Shown: positions 7,518 through 15,751 of the stretch, in pieces
Layout of the letters: each line of letters begins with the position of its first letter
Numbering within the stretch: the stretch's first letter is position 1
Origin: Paraburkholderia sp. HP33-1
Lineage (GTDB): Bacteria > Pseudomonadota > Gammaproteobacteria > Burkholderiales > Burkholderiaceae
DNA length: 64,000 nucleotides
Assembly: GCF_021390595.1 (NCBI RefSeq)
Contig: NZ_JAJEJR010000002.1
Coordinates: forward strand, 806,001 to 870,000
Direction: 5' to 3'
Program-made: the position numbers and the translations under genes
Notes under the pieces: model-generated
Told to the model about the DNA's origin: nothing
Database searches by the model: none
Seen by the model: the letters and a program-made list of their open reading frames with translations, nothing else

Positions 7518-8737
7518 TGCAAGCGCGTCCCCTCGAAGGTATTCGCGTCGTCGATTACAGCCACTTTCTCGCCGGTCCTTATGTGGGCCGCTGCCTCGCG
7601 GCGCTCGGCGCCGAAGTGATCAAGGTCGAGCGCCCCGGCAGCGGCGATGCCGGCCGGCAGCACGCGACCGTCCTCGACGACCAGCAAAGCGCCTACTTCC
7701 TGCAGCTCAACATGGGCAAGCGCGGCGTCAGCGTCGACATGAAAGATCCGCGCGGCAAGGAGTTCATGCGACGTCTTTGCGATTCAGCCGACGTGTTCAT
7801 CGAAAACTATCGGCCAGGCGCGCTGGACAAGCTGGGCCTTGGGTATGCCGCCTTATCCGGGAGCAATCCGGGGCTCGTGTACTGCTCGATCTCGGCGTAC
7901 GGCCATACCGGACCCGACGCGCATCGCGCGGGCTTCGGCCTGATCGCCGAGGCGAAGAGCGGCATCATGCAGATGATCGGCAATCCCGGCGAACCGCCCC
8001 CGCTGATGCGCATCTCGCTCGGCGATATGTACACGGGCATTCACGCGGTCGCCGCGATCAACGCCGCGTTGCTCGGCCGCGTGAAGAGCGGACGCGGCCA
8101 GCACATCGACATGGCGTTGTACGACACGCTGGTGTCGATGCACGAATACGCGGTTCAGTGCTACACGATGCAAGGGGTGTTGCCCGAGCAGACGGGACAT
8201 GACATGCCGACGTCGACGCTGTACGGCGTGTTTCGCGCGGCCGATGGCGATCTCGTGATCGCCGCGCAAGTCGATGACTCGTGGAAGCGGTTCGCTTCGC
8301 TCGTCGAAAAGAACGGCGGTCCGGCCGGCTTCGGCGCCGACGCGAGATTCGACAGTCTGAACGGTCGTAATGCCCATCGCGAGGCAATCCTCGCCGTCGT
8401 CAAGCCGTGGGTTGCCGCCCGGCCGGTCGCTGAAGTGCTGGCGCTGCTCGATGGTGTCGACGTGCCTTGCGCGAAGGTCCAGCGCATCGACGAAGTCGTC
8501 GCTGATCCGCAGATCGTCGCGCGTGGCATGGTGATCGAGCAGGACCATCCGCGCTTTGGAAAACTGCGGCTGCCGAACCTGCCGTTCCGCTTTTCCGATT
8601 GCGACACGTCGATCCGCGAAGTCGGCCCGGACCTCGGTCAGCACAACGCGGAAGTTGCACGGTCGTTGGGCTTCGACGCCGCGCAGATCGACGCGATGCA
8701 GACCCAGGGCGTGTTGTATTCAAAGCGGAGTACGTGA
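7517..8737 (+). CDS. Type III CoA-transferase (CaiB/BaiF family)
   Basis: A 406-aa family III CoA-transferase that moves CoA between carboxylic acids through an aspartyl-CoA anhydride. The N-terminal LEGIRVVDYSHFLAGPYVGRCLAALGAEVIKVERP is the family hallmark, and the catalytic Asp is in ISLGDMYTGIHA (near residue 173). The acceptor acid is unknown. One-base overlaps join it to the MaoC gene before and the AroE-like gene after, so it probably activates the pathway substrate as its thioester. Confidence 0.9.
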   Translation: MQARPLEGIRVVDYSHFLAGPYVGRCLAALGAEVIKVERPGSGDAGRQHATVLDDQQSAYFLQLNMGKRGVSVDMKDPRGKEFMRRLCDSADVFIENYRPGALDKLGLGYAALSGSNPGLVYCSISAYGHTGPDAHRAGFGLIAEAKSGIMQMIGNPGEPPPLMRISLGDMYTGIHAVAAINAALLGRVKSGRGQHIDMALYDTLVSMHEYAVQCYTMQGVLPEQTGHDMPTSTLYGVFRAADGDLVIAAQVDDSWKRFASLVEKNGGPAGFGADARFDSLNGRNAHREAILAVVKPWVAARPVAEVLALLDGVDVPCAKVQRIDEVVADPQIVARGMVIEQDHPRFGKLRLPNLPFRFSDCDTSIREVGPDLGQHNAEVARSLGFDAAQIDAMQTQGVLYSKRST

Positions 8738-9570
8738 TGACCGACCAATACGCTGTGATCGGCAATCCGATCGGACACACGAAATCTCCGCTGATTCATG
8801 GTCTGTTTGCGAAAGAGACCGGGCAGGACATCACCTACACGGCGATCGAGGGTCCAATCGAGACGGCCGGCGCGTTCGCCGCGACGGTCAGGACGTTTAT
8901 CGCCGCGGGCGGCAGGGGCATGAACGTTACCGCGCCGTTCAAGCTGCAGGCGTTCGAGATCGCCGATGAGCGCAGCGAACGGGCGGCGCTCGCCGGTGCC
9001 GTCAATGCGATGAAGTTCGAAAACGGCGGGATCATTGCCGAGAATTTCGACGGCGTCGGCCTCGTGCGTGACATCGAAGTCAACCTGAATCAACCGATGG
9101 CGGGCAAGCGCGTGCTGGTGCTCGGCGCGGGAGGAGCGGTGCGCGGCGCGTTACTGCCGTTCATCGCGGCGCGGCCGGCGGAACTGGTCGTCGCGAACCG
9201 GGACGTGGCGAAGGCCGAGGCGCTGGTAGCGCGAGTCGCAAGCAGCAGCCCACTGCTTGCATGTGGCTACCGGGAACTCGACGCGATGGGTCAGTTCGAC
9301 CTCGTCGTGAACGCCACTTCCGCGAGCCTCACCGGTCAGTTGCCTCCCGTTGCGCCGAGCGTGTTCAGCCCAACCGGGGCCGCGTATGAACTCGCATACG
9401 GCAAGGGGCTCACGCCGTTTCTGCGGCTCGCGCGCAATGCGGGCGTGCAAGGTATCGCCGACGGTGTCGGCATGCTCGTCGAGCAGGCGGCCGAGGCGTT
9501 TGAATGGTGGCGCGGTGTTCGTCCGCAGACGCAAGCGGTTATCGACCGGTTGACCGTTCCGCTCGATTGA
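8737..9570 (+). CDS. Divergent shikimate dehydrogenase family protein (AroE-like)
   Basis: A 277-aa two-domain AroE/YdiB-type dehydrogenase. Catalytic Lys69 (NVTAPFK) and Asp105 are kept, as are Asn90 and the dinucleotide motif LVLGAGGAVRG. Two substrate-pocket positions differ from ordinary AroE: the HSxSP motif reads HTKSP (Thr15), and the NTDG motif reads NFDG (Phe104). The Phe replaces a small polar residue that borders bound shikimate. With the operon context this points to a different hydroxy/keto acid as substrate; a housekeeping aroE would be expected elsewhere in the genome. Confidence 0.8.
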   Translation: MTDQYAVIGNPIGHTKSPLIHGLFAKETGQDITYTAIEGPIETAGAFAATVRTFIAAGGRGMNVTAPFKLQAFEIADERSERAALAGAVNAMKFENGGIIAENFDGVGLVRDIEVNLNQPMAGKRVLVLGAGGAVRGALLPFIAARPAELVVANRDVAKAEALVARVASSSPLLACGYRELDAMGQFDLVVNATSASLTGQLPPVAPSVFSPTGAAYELAYGKGLTPFLRLARNAGVQGIADGVGMLVEQAAEAFEWWRGVRPQTQAVIDRLTVPLD

Positions 9571-9600
9571 CGCCGGTCCACGGGCCCAATGCAATGGGTA

Positions 9601-9625
9601 CAATCGCTGTATTGCATATGACAAT
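9601..9625 (+). promoter_or_regulatory. Predicted LysR operator before the regulator gene
   Basis: CAAT-N6-ATTG-N7-CAAT, with the inverted repeat GTATTG-N7-CAATAC (9609-9627) at its right end. Same architecture as the site before the operon at 5624-5648, in the opposite orientation. It ends seven bases before the regulator's ATG, so binding would probably block expression of the regulator (autorepression). Confidence 0.6.
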
Positions 9626-9631
9626 ACGGCC

Positions 9632-10543
9632 ATGAGTACCACTGAGCTTCCGGACCTCAAGCTGCTTCAGCTTTTCGACCTGCTTTACGACTTGCGCAGT
9701 GTCACGCGCGCCGCTGAACAGCTCGGACAAAGTCAGCCGACGGTCAGTATCTGGTTAGGCCGCTTGCGCGATCATTTGCAGGATCCACTGTTCGTCCGCA
9801 CACCGGGCGGCATGGCGCCCACTCCGCAAGCGGACGCCTTGATCGGACCGTGCAGGGAGATTCTGGAGTCGCTGCGCCGGTTTGCTGCGTGGGAAATCGC
9901 TTTCGATCCCGCCACGGCCAAGCGACGGTTTCGTATCTGCATGACAGACGCGAGCCACGTCACGCTTCTGCCGCGATTGCTGGCGCATGTGCGGGCTCAG
10001 GCACCGGGCATCCGGCTGGAGGCGGCAAGGATCGACGGCAATACGGAGCGAGCGCTCGAATCCGGCGAGGCGGATCTTGCGATCGGGCACCTGCCGTGGC
10101 TCGGGGGCGGTATGTATCAGCAACAGCTTTATCTGCAGGACTGGGTGTGCCTCGCCAATCGGAATCATCCACGCGTGCGTGCGCGGATGAGTTTGAAGCA
10201 ATACTGCGCCGAGGGGCACGTTGTGATTGCCGCGGGCACTGGAGCGCAACTGCTCGAACAGGCGTTGTTGCGCGAGCACATCGAACGCGACGTCGTGCTT
10301 GAATTGCCTGGATTTCTCGGGCTTGGGTCAATCATCAATTCGACCGATCTTATCGCTACGCTGCCTCGGCACATTGGCGAAACGCTGGCGCACACGAATG
10401 ACGTCGCAGTCCATTCGTGTCCTTTCCCGGTGGACAAGTTTGCGGTGCGCCAGCACTGGCATGCGAAGTACCATCACGAGGCCGGCAATCGCTGGCTGCG
10501 CTCGGTCGTCGCCGATCTGTTTCTCAGCGCAAGCAGCAGCTAG
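9632..10543 (+). CDS. LysR-family regulator, likely controller of the upstream operon
   Basis: A 303-aa LysR regulator. The winged helix-turn-helix (residues about 8-66: LLQLFDLLYDLRSVTRAAEQLGQSQPTVSIWLGRLRDHLQDPLF) and the periplasmic-binding-protein-like effector domain (from about 90) are complete; the style (DLxLL, PTP.AxAL) is that of NodD/NahR/LinR-type regulators. It is co-directional with and 61 bases behind the AroE-like gene, and both promoters carry the same operator. Its last 20 bases overlap the 3' end of the convergent diguanylate cyclase/phosphodiesterase gene. Confidence 0.9.
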   Translation: MSTTELPDLKLLQLFDLLYDLRSVTRAAEQLGQSQPTVSIWLGRLRDHLQDPLFVRTPGGMAPTPQADALIGPCREILESLRRFAAWEIAFDPATAKRRFRICMTDASHVTLLPRLLAHVRAQAPGIRLEAARIDGNTERALESGEADLAIGHLPWLGGGMYQQQLYLQDWVCLANRNHPRVRARMSLKQYCAEGHVVIAAGTGAQLLEQALLREHIERDVVLELPGFLGLGSIINSTDLIATLPRHIGETLAHTNDVAVHSCPFPVDKFAVRQHWHAKYHHEAGNRWLRSVVADLFLSASSS

Positions 10544-12917
10544 TTTCTCCCGCTGCGCACGAGGATGCCAAACCTTCGCCGCGCAAAAGTTTCTCCGCAT
10601 CCGTCGGCATGGACAAACAGAACCCTTGCACATAGTCGCAGCCCGCTTCGCGCAACGCATGAAACTGTTGATTCGTTTCGACACCTTCAGCCGTCACCTT
10701 GATGCCGAGTTCGTGCGACATCTGAATGATGCCGCGGACAATTGACGTAGCCGCCGCGTCGCTGCCCAGCCTTGCCGTAAATGAACGGTCGATCTTGACG
10801 ATGTCAGGTGAGAAATCGGCCAGATAGCGCAGGCTGGAGTACCCCGTGCCGAAATCGTCGATTGCGATGCGCACGCCAAGGCGCTTGAGCGCCAACAACG
10901 TTGCCTGAGCGAGTGATGAGTTTTCCATCAACGCGCTTTCGGTCAGTTCGATTTCAAGGCGGCCCGGCGACACCTGGTGTTTTCGCAGCGCCTCGTCGAC
11001 TATGGCGACCAGGGAGTCATCCCTGAGCTGACGCGCAGACACGTTCACCGACATGGAAAGCCCTTTTCTTCCGGCGCTCTGCCAGATCGCCAGTTGCGCG
11101 AGGGCCGCGTCCATGACCCACGCCCCGACTTCGACGATGAACCCGCTTTCTTCCAGTATGGGGATGAAGCTGGCGGGACCCACCAACCCTCGCGCCGGAT
11201 GATTCCATCGAACGAGTGCTTCGACGCCTTTCACCGCCAGAGAGGCTGGCTCATGAATGCCCTGGAAATGGAGGACAAACTGGTTCGACGCCAGCGCCGT
11301 AGGCAGATCGCGCTCGAGTTCGAAATCTCCGAGCAGATCGCTGGACGCTTTGTCGGCAAACCTGAAGCCGTTGCGCCCACCTTTTTTCGCCGCATACATG
11401 GCGATATCCGCGCTTGTGAGGAGCGCCTCGTGGTCCCGACCGTGCTCAGGAAAGATAGATATGCCGATCGACGCCGTGACGAATGGCGCAGCGTGGTCCT
11501 TTCGAACGTCGTTTGAAAACAGGTTGAGAAGAGACTGCGCCAACGTTGCCAACGTGGCCTTGTCGCTCTCGCCCGTGACGATGACCGCGAACTCGTCTCC
11601 GCCGAGGCGCGCCACACATGCATCCGGAGGAAGTGCGCCCTGAATGACTTTCGCAATGTTCTTCAACAGGCGGTCAGCGGCTGTATGGCCGAGCGTATCG
11701 TTGAGGACTTTGAACCGGTCGAGGTCGACGAACATGAGACCGAAGGCGACGTTCTGCCTGCAAAGCGTCTTCATGCTGCGGACCAGGGCGGCGCGGTTAC
11801 CCAAACCCGTCAGCCCGTCGGTGTAGGCCAGTCGGTCAAGCGCCGCGAGGCGTTCCTGTTCCAGCGTGATGTCCTCGCTGACACCGACAATGCGCGTCAC
11901 GTTTGCGCCGCCATCGCGCACGGGGTAGGCCGTGCTTCGAATCCAGCGCAGGCAACCATCCGGGCGGCGGATGCGGTATTCGACGCGGCCTTCTGTCGCT
12001 TCGGACGTGACGCGCTTCATCTCGGCGAGCACGGGCTCGAGGTCCTCGGGAACCACGAGATCGAGCCACGCGGAAGGCCTCCTGCTGACCTCTTGATGCG
12101 TCAGGCCGAACACGCCCTCAACCCCTGCGCTGACATGATCAAAGTGTTCAAAATCCGAGCACGAATAGAACACCAGGCCGACATGAGTCTCCATCTCATG
12201 CATCAGATCATTGCGTTCGCGAAGTGTTTTCAACAACTCGCATTGCTGAGTGACATCCTCGGACGCACACAGGAGCGCGGAGACGGCACCATCGTCGCCT
12301 GTCACCGGCGTGAGCGTGGAATTCCACCATTTGGTACGCCCCTTGGTCGTCGCGCAGCTGCCAGTGAAAGATGTGCTCGTCCCTGAAAGGGCGCCCGCGA
12401 GAGCCGTCTCGGCCGCTGTGCGGTCGTCGCCGGTCCAGAAACCCAGCCAGTCGGCGCCGGTGAGTTGGTCCGGTGACTCCGCCTCCATCAACATGGCGCC
12501 ATGCTCCGACACCCGCAGCATTTTCCCGTCCGTCGCCAGCATCTTCAGGCAGTCGCGATTGGCATGCAGAAGCCCGCTCGCCAATGCGGTAGCGGCACGC
12601 TGCTGAGCATGGTCAACGCAGAGTTTGCGACGCACAACCACGAGGCCGGTGACGCCTGCCGCGATCGACAACGCAAGACGTAGGGTCATCGCCGCTTCAC
12701 TGGCTGCCTGGTGCACAAGAGAAGCTATGCCAACGCCGGCGGCAAGGGCAATGAGGAAACTCGTCAGCGGTATGGTCCTGTGTCGACCATACCGGGAGAG
12801 GAAATAGGCAAGGAACTGCTGGTTCCGGGCTGACCAACCATTGGTGTGTGCGTCAGTATCGCCCTCAGACCGAATCGGCTTGAATTTATCAGGGCACGAT
12901 GCCGCTTTGGATTTCAC
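10524..12917 (-). CDS. Membrane PAS-GGDEF-EAL cyclic-di-GMP signalling protein
   Basis: A 797-aa protein with two N-terminal membrane segments (about residues 48-67 and 78-98), two PAS/PAC regions (about 120-230 and 255-365), a GGDEF domain (about 375-535) and an EAL domain (about 550-785). The cyclase site RLGGDEF is intact. The phosphodiesterase motifs EALVRW, NVSARQL, ELTES, IDDFGTGYSSL, VKIDRSF and AEGVE are all present, so both making and breaking of c-di-GMP are possible. It has a short cytoplasmic N-terminus and no obvious periplasmic sensor. Its 3' end overlaps the LysR gene on the other strand by 20 bases. Confidence 0.93.
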   Translation of the reverse strand: MKSKAASCPDKFKPIRSEGDTDAHTNGWSARNQQFLAYFLSRYGRHRTIPLTSFLIALAAGVGIASLVHQAASEAAMTLRLALSIAAGVTGLVVVRRKLCVDHAQQRAATALASGLLHANRDCLKMLATDGKMLRVSEHGAMLMEAESPDQLTGADWLGFWTGDDRTAAETALAGALSGTSTSFTGSCATTKGRTKWWNSTLTPVTGDDGAVSALLCASEDVTQQCELLKTLRERNDLMHEMETHVGLVFYSCSDFEHFDHVSAGVEGVFGLTHQEVSRRPSAWLDLVVPEDLEPVLAEMKRVTSEATEGRVEYRIRRPDGCLRWIRSTAYPVRDGGANVTRIVGVSEDITLEQERLAALDRLAYTDGLTGLGNRAALVRSMKTLCRQNVAFGLMFVDLDRFKVLNDTLGHTAADRLLKNIAKVIQGALPPDACVARLGGDEFAVIVTGESDKATLATLAQSLLNLFSNDVRKDHAAPFVTASIGISIFPEHGRDHEALLTSADIAMYAAKKGGRNGFRFADKASSDLLGDFELERDLPTALASNQFVLHFQGIHEPASLAVKGVEALVRWNHPARGLVGPASFIPILEESGFIVEVGAWVMDAALAQLAIWQSAGRKGLSMSVNVSARQLRDDSLVAIVDEALRKHQVSPGRLEIELTESALMENSSLAQATLLALKRLGVRIAIDDFGTGYSSLRYLADFSPDIVKIDRSFTARLGSDAAATSIVRGIIQMSHELGIKVTAEGVETNQQFHALREAGCDYVQGFCLSMPTDAEKLLRGEGLASSCAAGETSCCLR

Positions 12918-12964
12918 GCTGGTCTCCGACTACCTGTTTGAGCGACTTCTCGAATGCTACCTGC

Positions 12965-12995
12965 CACTTCGTCTTTGCTATTACGGTACGAAGTG
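12965..12995. promoter_or_regulatory. Inverted repeat before the GGDEF-EAL gene
   Basis: Perfect 8-bp arms CACTTCGT (12965-12972) and ACGAAGTG (12988-12995) separated by 15 bases, about 50 bases upstream of the GGDEF-EAL start codon on the minus strand. Position and symmetry fit an operator; no regulator can be named. Confidence 0.3.
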
Positions 12996-13043
12996 ACAAA
13001 TCTTTAGTCCTTGGAGACCTGATCGGGAACTGAGGAGCGCCCA

Positions 13044-14405
13044 TCAGCCTTTGTGAGGCTGGTCTTGCGCGAACTGCCGGATGCGCTCCGCAAGAGCGGG
13101 TATGCCGGAGTCGCGGGCAACGTAATGAGCGACCTGCCGGGTGGCCAGATCGATGGTCACCTGATCGTCGGGGGTTTTCGTGTTGGGTCCGTCAACCGCA
13201 GGATGGTATTCGATACGCAATTGCCTTGCGTTGGCGATCAGCCGCAAATAACCGAAGTTCCGGTCGTCGTAGTTTTCCAGGACGACCGCATCCGTATCGT
13301 TTGACGCAGCCTGGATCAACTGCGGCGCGCGAAGTGGCGGTTGTCCATTGGTGGTGAGCCGCTGCACGGCGTGACCGCCGTTCCCGCAGACGATGTAAGG
13401 GATGTGGGTGCCATCGGGACGGGTTCGCGTAAAGCGTTGATAGTTGTGCGCGTGGCCCGCGAGGTCGGCATGTGGCCATACGCCGACCTCATTGCAGACT
13501 GTATCGATCTGCTGTTGCATGTCCACGCTCCAGCCGTGACGGCCGCGCGCCACATAGGGGGGATGGTGATGCGCGAAAAGCAGCGCGCCGCGATAGTTTT
13601 CTTTCTTTACCCGCAATAACGCCGCTTTCAGGAATTTCAGCTGGCTGTTGCCGATGTGAGGGTCTGCAATCACGCCGGGATCCTCGAGCGTATTGCTGTA
13701 CAACGCAATGATGCGCACAAACGGCGCCTCGAAGGTGAAGAAAACGCCCGGCTGGATTTGTGCCGTACGTGAAAGCTGGCCCGCATCGGGAGAGACCTGG
13801 AAGCGGTCGCAGCAGAAGTTCCTGACAAACGCCTGTAAGCTCTTCTCGTGCTGCAACGGCGAAACCATGCCGTCGTGATTGCCGGCAACGGCGAGAATCG
13901 GCGCGTGGTAGTCGCGATACGGCTCATAGAACTGATCGTAGTAGTACTGCGCTTCGCCAAAGCTGTAAACGATATCGCCGAGCAGAAAGTTGAATTGCGG
14001 CACCTCCGCGGGATCCGCTTCGTCGAAATCGCTGACCATCTTGTCCGACACTTCATTCTGGGTCGCAGGGCCTTTCGTACTGCCACAATCGCCGGTGGCG
14101 TGAAAGACGAGCTGTCCGCTCGCGTTGATGCTGTCGAGGAGCGTCTGGTTGTTGTTGATCACCTCCGCAAACGTCAGGCGGGGCTCGGTGCCGCCGCGCG
14201 GCGCGGGAAACGGGAGCGCCGTCAGCTTGTGCTCCCGGTTCAGTTCGTCAATGACCTTGTAGGCTGCGGCATCGGATGCATGCCTGACTACGAACGTTTG
14301 CGGATCCGGCGTGGGCTGTGGCTGCGAAAAAACGGGTGCGGCGAGAATCCTGCCATTGCCGGTGCCGCGCGCGGCCGGCGATTCGTTCGAGCGCTTCTTT
14401 GGCAT
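13044..14405 (-). CDS. Calcineurin-like metallophosphoesterase
   Basis: A 453-aa hydrolase with all five blocks of the two-metal phosphoesterase fold: HATGDCGS, LLGDIVYS, AGNHDG, AHHHPPYV and GHAHNYQR. This set resembles purple-acid-phosphatase-type and PhoD-related enzymes. Start ATG 14405 has AAGGAG nine bases upstream; a longer open frame to 14573 lacks similarity. The N-terminus (MPKKRSNESPAARGTG) is basic and disordered, with no signal peptide, so it is predicted cytoplasmic. Substrate unknown; it probably stands alone, 197 bases behind the amidotransferase gene. Confidence 0.85.
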   Translation of the reverse strand: MPKKRSNESPAARGTGNGRILAAPVFSQPQPTPDPQTFVVRHASDAAAYKVIDELNREHKLTALPFPAPRGGTEPRLTFAEVINNNQTLLDSINASGQLVFHATGDCGSTKGPATQNEVSDKMVSDFDEADPAEVPQFNFLLGDIVYSFGEAQYYYDQFYEPYRDYHAPILAVAGNHDGMVSPLQHEKSLQAFVRNFCCDRFQVSPDAGQLSRTAQIQPGVFFTFEAPFVRIIALYSNTLEDPGVIADPHIGNSQLKFLKAALLRVKKENYRGALLFAHHHPPYVARGRHGWSVDMQQQIDTVCNEVGVWPHADLAGHAHNYQRFTRTRPDGTHIPYIVCGNGGHAVQRLTTNGQPPLRAPQLIQAASNDTDAVVLENYDDRNFGYLRLIANARQLRIEYHPAVDGPNTKTPDDQVTIDLATRQVAHYVARDSGIPALAERIRQFAQDQPHKG

Positions 14406-14602
14406 GTCCAGTTCTCCTTGATCGTCGGGAAAGAGCGGCCCCGCGGTTGTCGGCGAAATGTCAGCATGTGACGATGCCGTGCCGGGCCAGATGCACCGTC
14501 GCCATGACGCCTCGCGGCAACGTTTAGCAAATTGCGGACCCGATGCATTCAACGCAAGCTTCAGATCGCGCACGCGGTCGGCCGCCGGGGACCGCGGTCA
14601 AT

Positions 14603-15436
14603 TCAGGCCGGTTGCGGCCTGAACGGGTACTGCTCAATCTCGCCGCCGCGCGCGACCACCGCCGTGCTCTCGGGAATCTCCTGCCACCAGCCGGCCAGGT
14701 CCGAGAGCGGCTCGGACAGCACAAGGAACGCATTCTCGCCGGCCGCCTCGATGCGTGGATCGTCGGGATACATCTCGTGCAGATGACGGAACGAGGTGGT
14801 GTGAAACAGCGAGCGCGACTGTCCTTCACTCGAATAACGGACCGCGATGATCTGCTCACCGTCAGTCGCGCACACCGTCATGTTCAGCGGCTCGTCCACG
14901 CCATGCTTGCGGCCCGTGGCTTCGACGAAGGCGACCATCCGTTCGAGCGCGGTGACGGGCGTAAGCTCCAGCCCGAAAGTCAGCGCGAGAAAAAACAGCA
15001 CTTCGGAATCGGTCGAGCCTTCGATGGAAGGGAACAGTTCGGGGTCGATCGCCACCATCAGATCGCGGCGCACCTTCGGGAAGTCGCGCACCAGCCCGTT
15101 GTGAGCGAACAGCCAGCGGCCGTGGCGGAACGGATGACAGTTGGTTTCCTGCGACGGCGTGCCGGTCGCCGCACGTATGTGCGCGACGAACAACGGTGAG
15201 TGAATCGCCCGCGCGGCCTCGCGTAGATTGCGGTCGCTCCACGCCGGCTGGATGCAGCGGTAACGAAACGGAATGTCGGTAGGGTGTCCATACCAGCCGA
15301 TCCCGAAACCGTCGCCATTGGTGGTGGTGTGGCCGAGCCGAGAATGCAGGCTCTGATCGATCAGCGAATGTCGGGCGTTGAACAGCACTGTTTCGAGCTG
15401 AAGCGGATTGCCGGTATACGCGAGCCAGCGGCACAT
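14603..15436 (-). CDS. Class II glutamine amidotransferase (YafJ/EgtC-like)
   Basis: A 277-aa N-terminal-nucleophile amidohydrolase. After removal of Met1, Cys2 (MCRWLAYTGNP) becomes the nucleophile; NGDGFGIGWYG, VAHIRAATGT, NCHPF and LFAHNG are the conserved glutamine-site motifs. The length fits YafJ/DUG3-type glutaminases that act without an attached synthase domain. EgtC of ergothioneine synthesis is related, but no egtB/egtD gene is near, so a role in gamma-glutamyl peptide hydrolysis is equally likely. Confidence 0.88.
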   Translation of the reverse strand: MCRWLAYTGNPLQLETVLFNARHSLIDQSLHSRLGHTTTNGDGFGIGWYGHPTDIPFRYRCIQPAWSDRNLREAARAIHSPLFVAHIRAATGTPSQETNCHPFRHGRWLFAHNGLVRDFPKVRRDLMVAIDPELFPSIEGSTDSEVLFFLALTFGLELTPVTALERMVAFVEATGRKHGVDEPLNMTVCATDGEQIIAVRYSSEGQSRSLFHTTSFRHLHEMYPDDPRIEAAGENAFLVLSEPLSDLAGWWQEIPESTAVVARGGEIEQYPFRPQPA

Positions 15437-15751
15437 GATTGATCTCCTGTCGGTCTATACATGAAGAACCCGGTCGGCATGATGTATGTCAATTCTCAAC
15501 CGCAGAAACGACAATACCATTGCAAGCATCGTGCCTTCGACGCAGGGTACCTGGCGAAGATTAGCCGCACGGCTGCGGATCAGATTGACCATGACGCGCC
15601 GTGCGTGTCACCATATCGCTCGGTTGCCGACGTGTCGGGGGGGAGGGCAAGGCAACCGGTCAAGCATGAAGCGGACGTCAGCTCCGCGCTTGTAAGTTTC
15701 AAATCCTGTTGTGACCTTGCACCGATCTAATCTGATAGAGGCAGGACGCAC
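15437..15751. other. Intergenic region with the nar promoter
   Basis: 315 bases between the divergent amidotransferase and narG genes. It must hold the nitrate reductase promoter. I looked for a TTGAT-N4-ATCAA FNR/ANR box and saw no convincing match; a TTGACC near 15585 could be a -35 element. AGGA about six bases before ATG 15752 serves as the narG ribosome site. No gene is seen in it. Confidence 0.5.

Noticed and set aside
8737..9570. Housekeeping aroE of the shikimate pathway
   Set aside because: Changed substrate motifs (HTKSP, NFDG) and a place inside a CoA-linked operon with its own LysR argue for another substrate.
15437..15751. FNR/ANR box for the nar operon
   Set aside because: No stretch close enough to TTGAT-N4-ATCAA was found, so none is annotated.
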